Part shown: one piece after another, positions 50,380 to 58,559 of the stretch
How positions within the stretch are numbered: the stretch's first letter is position 1
Layout: the number at the start of each line of letters is the position of its first letter
Source of the DNA: JAAYBF01 sp963715445
Lineage (GTDB): Bacteria > Actinomycetota > Thermoleophilia > Solirubrobacterales > Thermoleophilaceae
Length of the DNA: 64,000 nucleotides
Reading direction: 5' to 3'
Assembly: GCA_963715445.1 (NCBI GenBank)
Contig: OY970240.1
Span: 2,228,145 to 2,292,144 of the forward strand
Position numbers and translations under genes: made by a program
The notes under the pieces: model-generated
The model's input: the letters and a program-made list of their open reading frames with translations, nothing else
The model's database searches: none
What the model was told of the DNA's origin: nothing

Positions 50380-51435
50380 ATGAGCCGCGCATTCACCTGG
50401 ATCGACGGCGAGCGCCTGATCCGCTTCGCTCGAGGAGCGGTGCGCGAGGCTCCCGAGCTGCTCGCCGGCCGGGGCTTCGAGGGCTACGTGCTGCTGAGCA
50501 CTCAACGGGCCGAGGAGGCCGCTCCGATACTGGTCGAGGGCGCGGCCGCGGTGCTGCGCGTCCCGCCTGGCGCGGTGCCCGAGGCCGCCGCTGCCGTCCG
50601 GCCCGGTGTCCAGGGGCGCCCGATCGTCGCGCTGGGTGGAGGCCGGGTCGTGGACGCCGCCAAGGCGATCGCGGCGACGGACGGGCTCGCGTGTGCGGCC
50701 GTGCCCACGACGCTGGCAGGCTCCCCGCTGACGCCGTTCCACCGCCTGCCGGCCGGAGCCACCGCCCCGCGCATGGTCAGGCCGGCGCTGGTGGCCTGGG
50801 ACCCGGACCTGATCGCGACGCTTCCCCGTCCGCAGCTCGCGGCAACGGCGATGAACGCCCTGGCGCACGGGTTCGAGGCCCTCTACACCCCGCTGGCGAA
50901 CCCGGTCGCCGAGATGGCGGCGCTGCGGGGAGCCAAGCTGCTCTCGCGCAGCCTGCCGCTCGAGGAGCCCGATCGCGAGGCCGTGGCACTCGCCGCGCTG
51001 CTCTGCAGCTACGCGGTGGGCACCACGGGCTTCGCGGTCCATCACGCCCTCTGCCAGACGATCGTGCGCGTCTGCGGAACCCCGCACGCGGAGACCAACG
51101 CCGTGATGCTGCCGCACACGGTCGGCTTCATGGCCAACCGCGCCGCCGGCCCTGTGGGGCGCTTCTCGCTCGCGCTCGGCGATGCCGGGGCGGATCCCGT
51201 GAACGCCGCGGGACGCGTTGCCCGGCTGACCGCGGAGACCGGCGTCGAGGGGCTGGCGCAGCTGGGCGTGAATGCCTCCTCGATCGCGAAGGTCGCCCAG
51301 GCGGCGATCGCCCATCCGGCGATGGGATCCACTCCGGGAGGGCCGCCCGGCGAGGACGACCTCATCGCCCTCCTGCGTGCCGGGCTGGACGGCGAAGCCA
51401 AGTTCGGCATGAGCAGCTCTCGCGCCGACCAGTAG
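50380..51435 (+). CDS. Iron-type alcohol dehydrogenase/maleylacetate reductase-like protein
   Basis: A 351-residue dehydrogenase-fold protein. Cofactor part: IVALGGGRVVDAAKAIAATD, and CAAVPTTLAGSPLTPF. Metal-binding domain: ALAHGFEALYTPLANPVAEM, GFAVHHALCQTIVRVCGTPH and ETNAVMLPHTVGFMANR, with the conserved His positions. The family includes maleylacetate reductases and glycerol or alcohol dehydrogenases. It is flanked by leuA and an SDR gene, with CACAAT six bases before the ATG. Substrate unknown; it is not an obvious part of the leucine pathway. Confidence 0.85.
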   Translation: MSRAFTWIDGERLIRFARGAVREAPELLAGRGFEGYVLLSTQRAEEAAPILVEGAAAVLRVPPGAVPEAAAAVRPGVQGRPIVALGGGRVVDAAKAIAATDGLACAAVPTTLAGSPLTPFHRLPAGATAPRMVRPALVAWDPDLIATLPRPQLAATAMNALAHGFEALYTPLANPVAEMAALRGAKLLSRSLPLEEPDREAVALAALLCSYAVGTTGFAVHHALCQTIVRVCGTPHAETNAVMLPHTVGFMANRAAGPVGRFSLALGDAGADPVNAAGRVARLTAETGVEGLAQLGVNASSIAKVAQAAIAHPAMGSTPGGPPGEDDLIALLRAGLDGEAKFGMSSSRADQ

Positions 51436-51449
51436 CTCTGGCGGGGGGC

Positions 51450-51455
51450 TAGCAT
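51450..51455 (+). promoter_or_regulatory. -10-like box of the SDR gene
   Basis: TAGCAT, seven bases, then ATG at 51463. Confidence 0.4.
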
Positions 51456-51462
51456 CGGTCCC

Positions 51463-52215
51463 ATGAGCAAGCCTCTCGAGAACCAGGTGGTCGCGATAAC
51501 CGGCGCGTCATCGGGAATCGGCGAGGCGACCGCGCTCGCCGCCTCCGCGGCGGGAGCCTCCGTAGCGCTCGCGGCGCGCAGGGCGGATCGGATCGAGGCT
51601 CTGGCCGAGCGGATACGCACCGAGGGGGGCAAGGCGCTCGCGATCGAGGCCGACGTCTCGGACGAGCGGGCAGCGGGCGAGTTCGTGCGCGCGGCCCACG
51701 CGCAGCTCGGGCGTCTCGACGTCCTGGTCAACAACGCCGGCGTCATGCTGCTCGGCCCGGTCGAGGGCGCCGACACGGAGGAGTGGCGCAGGATGGTGGG
51801 CGTCAACCTGCTCGGCCTCCTCTACTGCACCCACGCCGCGCTGCCGCTGATGCGCGAGGGCGGGGGAGGGCATGTGGTGAACGTGTCGTCGGTGGCCGGG
51901 CGGTTGGCGGGAGCCGGCGCGGCCGTCTACAACCTGACCAAGTTCGGCGTCACGGCCTTCTCCGAGGCGCTCCGCCAGGAAGCTCTGCACGCCGGCATTC
52001 GCGTGACGTGCGTCGAGCCCGGCTTCGTGGAGACCGAGCTGCAGGGGCACAACGAGAACCCGATGGTCAAGGAGAGCCTGGAGAAGTCGCGCGAGCAGAT
52101 CGGAGAGCCGCTGCAGGCGGAGGACATCGCCAACGCGATCCTCTACGCGATCGAGCAGCCGCCCCACGTGAGCGTCAACGAGGTGCTGGTCAGGCCGACG
52201 ATGCAGCGTCGCTAG
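51463..52215 (+). CDS. Short-chain dehydrogenase/reductase
   Basis: Classical SDR of 250 residues. NAD(P)-binding VVAITGASSGIGEATALAAS, NNAGVMLLGPVE in the NNAG motif, catalytic Ser in VNVSSVAGRLAGAG, and YNLTKFGVTAFSEALRQE, which holds Tyr and Lys. The PG motif is in CVEPGFVETELQ. Arg at the end of the first strand (LAARRADRIEAL) suggests NADP preference. The substrate cannot be told from sequence. The previous gene is a dehydrogenase, so a joint pathway is conceivable. Confidence 0.88.
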   Translation: MSKPLENQVVAITGASSGIGEATALAASAAGASVALAARRADRIEALAERIRTEGGKALAIEADVSDERAAGEFVRAAHAQLGRLDVLVNNAGVMLLGPVEGADTEEWRRMVGVNLLGLLYCTHAALPLMREGGGGHVVNVSSVAGRLAGAGAAVYNLTKFGVTAFSEALRQEALHAGIRVTCVEPGFVETELQGHNENPMVKESLEKSREQIGEPLQAEDIANAILYAIEQPPHVSVNEVLVRPTMQRR

Positions 52216-52297
52216 TCCAGCCTCGTTGCATCCGGCGGGACTTCAGAGTTAGGGTGATCGAGTTCTGTCGGTCGCGCCTATCTCGGAGGGCTGAAGG

Positions 52298-54112
52298 TTG
52301 AGCTCGATGTCCGCTTCACCGCTTCGCACGTTCGTCGCTTCGACCTGCTCGGCGATCGCCGTCGGCCTGCTCCTGACCGCAGCCCCTGCGCTCGGCGCCA
52401 CACAGACGTTCTCCAACGTCAACGCGATCACCGTCCCCTCCGGCGCGCCCGGCACGACCTCCGGCAACGCATCTCCGTACCCGTCGTCCATCTCGGTCAG
52501 CGGGATGGGTGGGAGCATCACCGACATCGACGTGAATTTGGACAGCTTCACCCACACCAACCCCGACGATCTCGACATCCTCCTCGTCTCGCCCAGAGGG
52601 GACAGCACCGTCCTGATGTCCGATGCGTGCGGCGGCACCGATACGTCGAACTTCGACTGGACCTTCGATGACGATGCCGCGGCACTCATGCCCGACGCGC
52701 CGGCAGGGGCATGCGTGAGCTTCACCTACAAGCCGAGCTCCTACGACAGCGGCGACACCTGGCCCACTGCATTCCCGGGGCCACATGGCACGACGATGTC
52801 GCGCTTCAACGGCGAAAACCCCAACGGCGCATGGAACCTCTACGTGCGCGACGACGCGGGCGGAGACGTGGGCGATATCGAAGGCTGGTCGATCACCATC
52901 ACGACCGGTCCCTTCAACAACCGCATTCCCGCGACTGGGACGTCGGGCAAGGCGTCGCTCTACCCGGCCACGCAGAACGTCGCCGGGCGCACCGGGATCG
53001 TCGACGACGTGAACCTCTCGTTCGCCGGACTCTCGCATCAGCACCCGGACGACCTCGACATGCTGCTGGTCGGCCCCGAGGGGCAGAAGGTCCTGTTCAT
53101 GTCGGACGCGTGCGGCTCGTACGACATCAACAGCTTCTTCTGGACCTGGGACGACGAGGCGGCGGCCCTGATGCCCGACTCCGGCAGCACGAACATCTGC
53201 GGCGCATTCGGTCACAAGCCGTCGAACTACGACGGGAACCCAGACACATTCCCCGCTCCGGCTCCCGCGGGGCCGTACGCATCGACGATGTCGGCGTTCG
53301 ACTTCACGGATGCCAACGGGGTGTGGAGCGTCTACATCAATGACGACGGAGCCGGCGACGAGGGATACCTGGTCAGCCCGTTCACCCTCGAGATCAGCAC
53401 ACGCGAGAAGGCAGGCACGAAGTTCTCCCCGGCCACCGCGAAGCTCGAGGAGGGAACCAGCAGCTCGCTCACGATCACGCGCTCGGCCACGAGCGCCGTC
53501 GGTCCGGCCACGGTGCTCGTGAACAGCACGCCCGGCACGGCGACCTCCGGGGTCGACTATGCCCGCCTGACCGACGTTCCCGTCTCGTTCGCCGCGGGGG
53601 AGGAGAGCAAGACCGTTGAGATCGCGGCGCTGAACGACTCTGTGCGCGAGGGCGACGAGACGTTCAACGTCACGCTCTCGTCTCCCACGGGCGACGCCGT
53701 GCTCGCCTCGCCTACGACGGCCGTCGTGACGATCCCGGGCGACCTGGCGAAGCCTCAGTTCTCGATCGCGTCGAAGAAGCTGACGCTCGGGAAGGGCCGC
53801 AAGGTGGGCGTCAAGGTCGGCGCCGCGACCAACGAGACCAAGGCCACGAAGGTCAAGGTGGTGCTGAAGGCCAAGCTCGGGAAGGGCAAGGCCAAGTCCA
53901 TCGGGAGCAAGAAGGGACTCAAGGGCCAGCCCGGCAAGTCGCTGGCGGCGAAGGTCAAGATCAGCAAGAAGGCCGCCGCCGCGTTGAAGGAGAACGGATC
54001 CCTGAAGGTCACGATCGAGGTGACCGTCACCGACGCTGCCGGCAACGTGACGAAGCAGACGAAGAGCGTCAAGCTGAAGCCGAAGCCCGCGAAGAAGAAG
54101 AAAAAGAAGTAG
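52298..54112 (+). CDS. Secreted protein: two P-domain-like modules, Calx-beta domain and Lys-rich tail
   Basis: A 604-residue exported protein. A signal peptide (TFVASTCSAIAVGLLLTAAP, cleavage near AlaLeuGly) is followed by two related beta modules, about residues 35-205 and 206-370, each containing a HxxPDDLDxLLV strand (HTNPDDLDILLVSPRG and HQHPDDLDMLLVGPEG) and an MSDACG motif like proprotein-convertase P domains. A Calx-beta type segment covers about 380-490 (STPGTATSGVDYARLTDVPV). The C-terminal 110 residues are highly Lys-rich, ending PAKKKKKK, which could bind teichoic or nucleic acid. TTG at 52298 has GGAGGG seven bases upstream; an ATG at 52307 is an alternative. Confidence 0.8.
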   Translation: MSSMSASPLRTFVASTCSAIAVGLLLTAAPALGATQTFSNVNAITVPSGAPGTTSGNASPYPSSISVSGMGGSITDIDVNLDSFTHTNPDDLDILLVSPRGDSTVLMSDACGGTDTSNFDWTFDDDAAALMPDAPAGACVSFTYKPSSYDSGDTWPTAFPGPHGTTMSRFNGENPNGAWNLYVRDDAGGDVGDIEGWSITITTGPFNNRIPATGTSGKASLYPATQNVAGRTGIVDDVNLSFAGLSHQHPDDLDMLLVGPEGQKVLFMSDACGSYDINSFFWTWDDEAAALMPDSGSTNICGAFGHKPSNYDGNPDTFPAPAPAGPYASTMSAFDFTDANGVWSVYINDDGAGDEGYLVSPFTLEISTREKAGTKFSPATAKLEEGTSSSLTITRSATSAVGPATVLVNSTPGTATSGVDYARLTDVPVSFAAGEESKTVEIAALNDSVREGDETFNVTLSSPTGDAVLASPTTAVVTIPGDLAKPQFSIASKKLTLGKGRKVGVKVGAATNETKATKVKVVLKAKLGKGKAKSIGSKKGLKGQPGKSLAAKVKISKKAAAALKENGSLKVTIEVTVTDAAGNVTKQTKSVKLKPKPAKKKKKK

Positions 54113-54160
54113 CCGGCGCTTGGCCTGCCGCGCTCCTCCCGCCCGGGGCGCGCAGCAGGG

Positions 54161-54188
54161 TTGCCCGGACGTCTGTCCGTGATAACGT
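54161..54188 (+). promoter_or_regulatory. Promoter of the XRE-cupin gene and leu operon
   Basis: TTGCCC at 54161-54166, 16 bases, TAACGT at 54183-54188, then six bases to GTG 54195 (nine to ATG 54198). The operator described at 54169-54196 covers the spacer and -10. Confidence 0.5.
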
Positions 54189-54196
54189 ACAGACGT
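54169..54196 (+). promoter_or_regulatory. Dyad operator over the leu-operon promoter
   Basis: Imperfect inverted repeat: ACGTCTGTCCGT, four bases GATA, ACGTACAGACGT; 11 of 12 positions pair. It covers the -10 box and reaches the start codon of the XRE-cupin gene, fitting repression by that protein. Confidence 0.65.
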
Positions 54197-54785
54197 GATG
54201 AGCGCCTTGGCAGAGCCGCAGCTGGAGATCGGATCCCGCGTTCGCGCCCTGCGCGAGGGGATGGACCTCTCGCTGCGCGACCTGGCGGAGCGCAGCGGCG
54301 TCTCTGCGCAGATGCTGAGCCAGGTCGAGCGCGGCGAGACGAGCCCGACCCTGGCGGTCGCGGCGCGAATGGCGAGTGGCCTGGAGCTGACGCTCTCGCA
54401 GCTGCTGCGGCTCGACGAGGGCGGCGCGGTGTCGATCGTCCGGGCGGGGGAGCGCCTGCGCGGCGCATCCGCCACGCGCGGGCATCGCTACGAGGTGCTG
54501 ACCCCGCCGCTGCCGGGTCAGCGTGCCGAGGTCTCGCTGCACAGCCTCGCCCCGGGCGAGGCCACGGGCGGCCCCGGCGATCCGCCGATGCACGAGCCTG
54601 GCGCTCGTGAGACTGCCGTCGTGGCGGACGGCGCGGTGACGCTCGTCTGCGACGGCGTGGCCCACGATCTGCACGAGGGCGACGCGGTCACCTTCGACGC
54701 CGACCTGCCCCACCACTTCGAGAACAACACCCGCGCCGACGCGCGCTTCTACGCGGTTGTCGCCGCCGGACTGAGGAGGTCCTGA
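54195..54785 (+). CDS. XRE-cupin regulator of the leu operon
   Basis: A 196-residue protein. Residues about 12-68 form an HTH (VRALREGMDLSLRDLAERSG, VSAQMLSQVERGETSP), and the C-terminal part is a cupin barrel with PPMHEPGARETAVVADG, DGVAHDLHEGDAVTFDADLP and HHFENNTRADARFYAVV. Such regulators sense small ligands in the cupin. GTG 54195 or ATG 54198 may be the start. It lies one base over leuC and a dyad overlaps its promoter, so autorepression controlling leuCDB is likely. Leucine or an isopropylmalate intermediate is a candidate ligand (inference). Confidence 0.87.
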   Translation: MMSALAEPQLEIGSRVRALREGMDLSLRDLAERSGVSAQMLSQVERGETSPTLAVAARMASGLELTLSQLLRLDEGGAVSIVRAGERLRGASATRGHRYEVLTPPLPGQRAEVSLHSLAPGEATGGPGDPPMHEPGARETAVVADGAVTLVCDGVAHDLHEGDAVTFDADLPHHFENNTRADARFYAVVAAGLRRS

Positions 54786-56149
54786 TGCCCAAGACCCTGT
54801 TCGACAAGATCTGGGAGGCCCACGAGGTCGCCGAAGGGCTGCTCTACATCGACCTCCACCTGGTCCACGAGGTCACGAGCCCGCAGGCGTTCGAGAGCCT
54901 GCGCCTGGCCGGGCGCCCGGTCCGCAGGCCGGACCGCACGCTTGCGACCGCCGACCACAACGTGCCCACGGACGGCTCCACCAGCCTGCCGATGGTCAGC
55001 GACCCGCTGTCGCGCAAGCAGATCCAGACGCTCGAGGACAACTGCCGCGAGTTCGGCGTGCCGGTCTACTCGATCGGCTCGGCGCGGCAGGGGATCGTGC
55101 ATGTGATCGGCCCCGAGATGGGGGTCACCCAGCCCGGGATGACGATCGTCTGCGGGGACTCTCACACCTCCACGCACGGCGCGTTCGGTGCGCTCGCGTT
55201 CGGCATCGGCACCAGCGAGGTGGAGCACGTCCTCGCGACCCAGACGCTCCAGCAGCGCAAGCCGCAGTCGCTGCGCATCCGCTACGAGGGCGAGCTGGGC
55301 CCCGGCGTCACCGCCAAGGACCTGATCCTCGGCACGATCGGGCGGATGGGCGTGGACGGCGGCGTCGGCCACGTGATCGAGTACGCCGGACCGGCGATCG
55401 AGAGCCTCTCTATGGAGGGCCGCATGACCGTCTGCAACATGACGATCGAGGGCGGCGGCCGCGCGGGGATGATCGCCCCGGACGAGACGACCTTCGAGTG
55501 GGTCGAAGGCCGCGAGGCCGCTCCGGAGGACTTCGAGGCCGCCGTCGCGGGCTGGCGCGAGCTGTACACCGAGGACGGCGCCGAGTTCGACCGCGAGGTC
55601 GTGATCGACGCGGCAGCCCTCTCTCCGCAGGTCAGCTGGGGCACCAACCCGGCGATGGTCACCGACGTCACCGGTGCGGTTCCAGAGCCTGCCGGCGAGG
55701 GCGATCAGCGGGCGCTCGAGTACATGGGCCTGGAGGCCGGCACGCCGATCCAGGAGATCCGGCTCGACCGGGTCTTCATCGGCTCCTGCACCAACTCGCG
55801 CATCGGCGACCTGCGCGAGGCGGCGGAGCTCGTCAAGGGCCGCAAGGTCGCCTCCACGGTAAGCGCGATGGTGGTGCCCGGGTCGGCTCAGGTGAAGGCC
55901 GAAGCCGAGGCGGAGGGGCTCGACGAGGTGTTCCGCGCGGCGGGCTTCGACTGGCGCTCGGCGGGCTGCTCGATGTGCCTCGGGATGAACCCCGACACGC
56001 TCGATCCGGGCGAGCGCTGCGCATCGACCTCTAACCGCAACTTCGAGGGCAGGCAGGGGCGCGGCGGGCGCACCCATCTCGTCAGTCCGAAGATGGCCGC
56101 CGCTGCGGCCATCGAAGGCCGATTCGTCGACATCAGGGAATGGAGCTGA
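54785..56149 (+). CDS. leuC: 3-Isopropylmalate dehydratase large subunit
   Basis: Aconitase-family protein of 454 residues with a [4Fe-4S] cluster that isomerises isopropylmalate with LeuD. Landmarks: TLFDKIWEAHEVAEGLLYIDL, ATADHNVPTDGSTS, CGDSHTSTHGAFGALAFGIG, the cluster cysteines in VFIGSCTNSRIGDL and CSMCLGMNPD, and ASTSNRNFEGRQGRGGRTHL. It starts at the TGATG where the regulator stops. Confidence 0.97.
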   Translation: MPKTLFDKIWEAHEVAEGLLYIDLHLVHEVTSPQAFESLRLAGRPVRRPDRTLATADHNVPTDGSTSLPMVSDPLSRKQIQTLEDNCREFGVPVYSIGSARQGIVHVIGPEMGVTQPGMTIVCGDSHTSTHGAFGALAFGIGTSEVEHVLATQTLQQRKPQSLRIRYEGELGPGVTAKDLILGTIGRMGVDGGVGHVIEYAGPAIESLSMEGRMTVCNMTIEGGGRAGMIAPDETTFEWVEGREAAPEDFEAAVAGWRELYTEDGAEFDREVVIDAAALSPQVSWGTNPAMVTDVTGAVPEPAGEGDQRALEYMGLEAGTPIQEIRLDRVFIGSCTNSRIGDLREAAELVKGRKVASTVSAMVVPGSAQVKAEAEAEGLDEVFRAAGFDWRSAGCSMCLGMNPDTLDPGERCASTSNRNFEGRQGRGGRTHLVSPKMAAAAAIEGRFVDIREWS

Positions 56150-56151
56150 GC

Positions 56152-56718
56152 ATGGAGCCGATCAACGTCATCGAGGGCGCCGTATCGGTGCTCGACAGGG
56201 TGGACGTCGACACCGACCAGATCATGCCCAAGCAGTTCCTCAAGCGGGTCGAGCGCAGCGGCTTCGGCGAGTTCCTCTTCTACGACTGGGCCAAGGAGCC
56301 GGGCTGGGATCTGCCGCGCAACCCGATCCTGGCCACCGGACGCAACTTCGGCTGCGGCAGCTCGCGCGAGCATGCGCCGTGGGGCTTCGAGGACTACGGC
56401 TTCAAGGCCGTCATCGCCCCGAGCTACGCGGACATCTTCTACTCCAACTGCACGAAGATCGGGCTGCTTCCGGTGGTGCTGGCGGAGGACGAGGTGAAGG
56501 CCGTGATGGAGGCGGGCGAGGCCCGGATCGACCTCGATGCGCAGACGGTCACGGCGGGTGGGCGGTCGTTCACGTTCGAGATCAACGGTGAGACTAAGCG
56601 CCGCCTGCTGAACGGGCTCGACGACATCGGAGTGACGCTGCTCGAGGCCGACGCGCTCGAAGCGTACGAGCGCGGGCGGGAGCGCCAGGGGCCGGTCACG
56701 ACCTCACTGCTGCAATGA
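56152..56718 (+). CDS. leuD: 3-Isopropylmalate dehydratase small subunit
   Basis: Swivelling domain of 188 residues. Shows VDTDQIMPKQFLKRVERSGFG, GRNFGCGSSREHAPWGFEDYG and AVIAPSYADIFYSNCTKIGLLPV, typical of LeuD. The start is ambiguous: ATG 56152 has GGAG seven bases upstream, whereas ATG 56140 lies inside leuC. Overlaps the methyltransferase start (ATGA). Confidence 0.95.
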   Translation: MEPINVIEGAVSVLDRVDVDTDQIMPKQFLKRVERSGFGEFLFYDWAKEPGWDLPRNPILATGRNFGCGSSREHAPWGFEDYGFKAVIAPSYADIFYSNCTKIGLLPVVLAEDEVKAVMEAGEARIDLDAQTVTAGGRSFTFEINGETKRRLLNGLDDIGVTLLEADALEAYERGRERQGPVTTSLLQ

Positions 56719-57497
56719 CGGGCTCCGCGGGGCCCCGGGACTGGGACGCCGCGACATACGACCGGGTCTCCGATCCGCAGGTCGCGATGTCTCGGCCGGT
56801 GCTCGATCGGCTGAGCTTGCGCGGAGACGAGACGGTGTTGGATGCCGGCTGCGGCTCGGGCCGCGTCACGCGGCTGCTGCTCGATCGCCTGCCGGACGGA
56901 CGCGTGATCGCGGTGGATGCGGCGCCGTCGATGGTCGAGCAGGCGGCGGCTGCGCTGGGCGAGCGGGCGACGGTGCTCGAGCGCGACCTCCAGGACCTGG
57001 ACCTGCCGGAGCGGGTCGACGCGGCGTTCTCGAACGCGGTCTTCCACTGGGTGCCCGATCACGAGCGTCTCTTCGCGGAGCTGTTCGAGGCATTGAAGCC
57101 CGGCGGCCGCCTGATCGCGCAGTGTGGGGGAGAGGGCAACGTGGAGCGGTTCCATCGCGTCGCCGCGGAGGTGGGCGGCGAGCCTCCGTACGCGGAGTAC
57201 CTGGCCGGCTGGTCGGGTCCCTGGAACTTCGCCTCGGCGGAGCTCACGCGGCAGAGGCTGGAGCAGGCCGGGTTCGAGCAGGTGGAGACCTGGCTCGAGC
57301 CGTGGCCCGTCGAGCCGCCGGAGCCGCTCGAGTACCTGCGCACCGTCTGCCTCGGCCACCACCTGATGGCGCTGCCGGAGGCGCTGCGCGAGCCCTTCGC
57401 GAGCGATGTCGCGGCCCGCTGCGGCAGCCCGCTGGAGCTCGACTACGTGCGGTTGAACATCGCCGCCACGCGCCCGCCGGCCGCGGCAGGCCGATAG
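56715..57497 (+). CDS. SAM-dependent methyltransferase inside the leu operon
   Basis: A 260-residue class I methyltransferase: DWDAATYDRVSDPQVAMSRP then VLDAGCGSGRVTRLLLDRLP (SAM loop), AVDAAPSMVEQAAAAL, ERDLQDLDLPERVDAAFSNA, VFHWVPDHERLFAELFEALK and GGRLIAQCGGEGN. The pattern is that of trans-aconitate methyltransferase (Tam/Tmt1). Yeast Tmt1 also methylates isopropylmalate, so this gene, lodged between leuD and leuB, might act on a leucine-pathway carboxylate. That role is inference. ATGA overlap with leuD. Confidence 0.87.
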   Translation: MTGSAGPRDWDAATYDRVSDPQVAMSRPVLDRLSLRGDETVLDAGCGSGRVTRLLLDRLPDGRVIAVDAAPSMVEQAAAALGERATVLERDLQDLDLPERVDAAFSNAVFHWVPDHERLFAELFEALKPGGRLIAQCGGEGNVERFHRVAAEVGGEPPYAEYLAGWSGPWNFASAELTRQRLEQAGFEQVETWLEPWPVEPPEPLEYLRTVCLGHHLMALPEALREPFASDVAARCGSPLELDYVRLNIAATRPPAAAGR

Positions 57498-57500
57498 GTT
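57495..57500 (+). promoter_or_regulatory. -10-like box of leuB
   Basis: TAGGTT, seven bases, then ATG at 57508, which supports that ATG over TTG 57499. Confidence 0.4.
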
Positions 57501-57507
57501 GCCCGTC

Positions 57508-58542
57508 ATGCCAGCGCGCATCGTCATCCTGCCCGGCGACGGGATCGGCCCCGAGATCGCGGACGCCGCGCTGGAGCTGCTCCGGCGTCTCGGCGACTTC
57601 GAGTTTGACGAGCGCCTGATCGGCGGCGCTTCGATCGACGCGCACGGAACCGCGCTCACGGACGAGGTGCTCGAGGCTTGCCGCGCCGCCGACGCGGTGC
57701 TGCTCGCCGCCGTCGGCGGGCCCAAGTGGGACGCCGCCGTGGCGGCCGACCCGTCTGCTCCGCGTCCCGAGCAGGGCCTGCTCGGGCTGAGGAAGGGTCT
57801 TGGCCTCTTCGCCAACCTGCGCCCGGTGAGGCCGAGCCCCGCGCTGCTCGATGCCAGCCCGCTGAAGCGCGAGCGGATCGAGGGAACCGACCTGCTGGTG
57901 GTGCGCGAGCTGACCGGCGGCATCTACTTCGGCGAGTCTGGACGCGACGGCGACACGGCGCACGACGACTGCGCCTACAGCGTGTCCGAGGTCGAGCGGA
58001 TCGCACGCGTCGCGTTCCAGAGCGCGCGCACGAAGGTGACGAGCGTGGACAAGGCGAACGTGATGGAGACCTCGCGCCTGTGGCGCGAGACGGTTACCCG
58101 CGTGCACGCCGAGGAGTTCCCGCAGGTCCCGCTCGACCACCTGCTGGTGGACAACGCCGCCATGCAGCTCGTGTCCCGCCCATCGGACTTCGACGTGATC
58201 GTCACCGAGAACCTCTTCGGGGACATCCTCAGCGACGAGGCGGCGATGCTCACGGGCTCGCTCGGCATGCTTCCAAGCGCCTCGATCGGCGGGGACGGGC
58301 CCGGCCTCTTCGAGCCGGTGCACGGCTCCGCACCGGACATCGCCGGCACCGGCAAGGCGAACCCGCTGGCCATGTTCGGGTCGGTCGCGCTCATGCTGCG
58401 TCACGGACTCGCTAGGGAGGATGCGGCTGCTGTCGTAGAATCGGCCATCGATCGTGCTCTGGTCGGCGGCCTGCGAACCGCCGATCTGGGTGGCGATGCA
58501 ACCACCGAGGACGCCACTCGAGCTGTGCTCGAGGGCATCTGA
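57508..58542 (+). CDS. leuB: 3-Isopropylmalate dehydrogenase
   Basis: NAD- and Mg-dependent enzyme of 344 residues. Visible: IVILPGDGIGPEIADAALEL, VGGPKWD, LLVVRELTGGIYFGESG, VTSVDKANVMETSRLWRETV, HLLVDNAAMQLV, TENLFGDILSDEAAMLTGSL and EPVHGSAPDIAGTGKANPLA. It follows the methyltransferase gene after ten bases. Confidence 0.97.
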   Translation: MPARIVILPGDGIGPEIADAALELLRRLGDFEFDERLIGGASIDAHGTALTDEVLEACRAADAVLLAAVGGPKWDAAVAADPSAPRPEQGLLGLRKGLGLFANLRPVRPSPALLDASPLKRERIEGTDLLVVRELTGGIYFGESGRDGDTAHDDCAYSVSEVERIARVAFQSARTKVTSVDKANVMETSRLWRETVTRVHAEEFPQVPLDHLLVDNAAMQLVSRPSDFDVIVTENLFGDILSDEAAMLTGSLGMLPSASIGGDGPGLFEPVHGSAPDIAGTGKANPLAMFGSVALMLRHGLAREDAAAVVESAIDRALVGGLRTADLGGDATTEDATRAVLEGI

Positions 58543-58559
58543 GAAGGGAAGAGCCGGCC

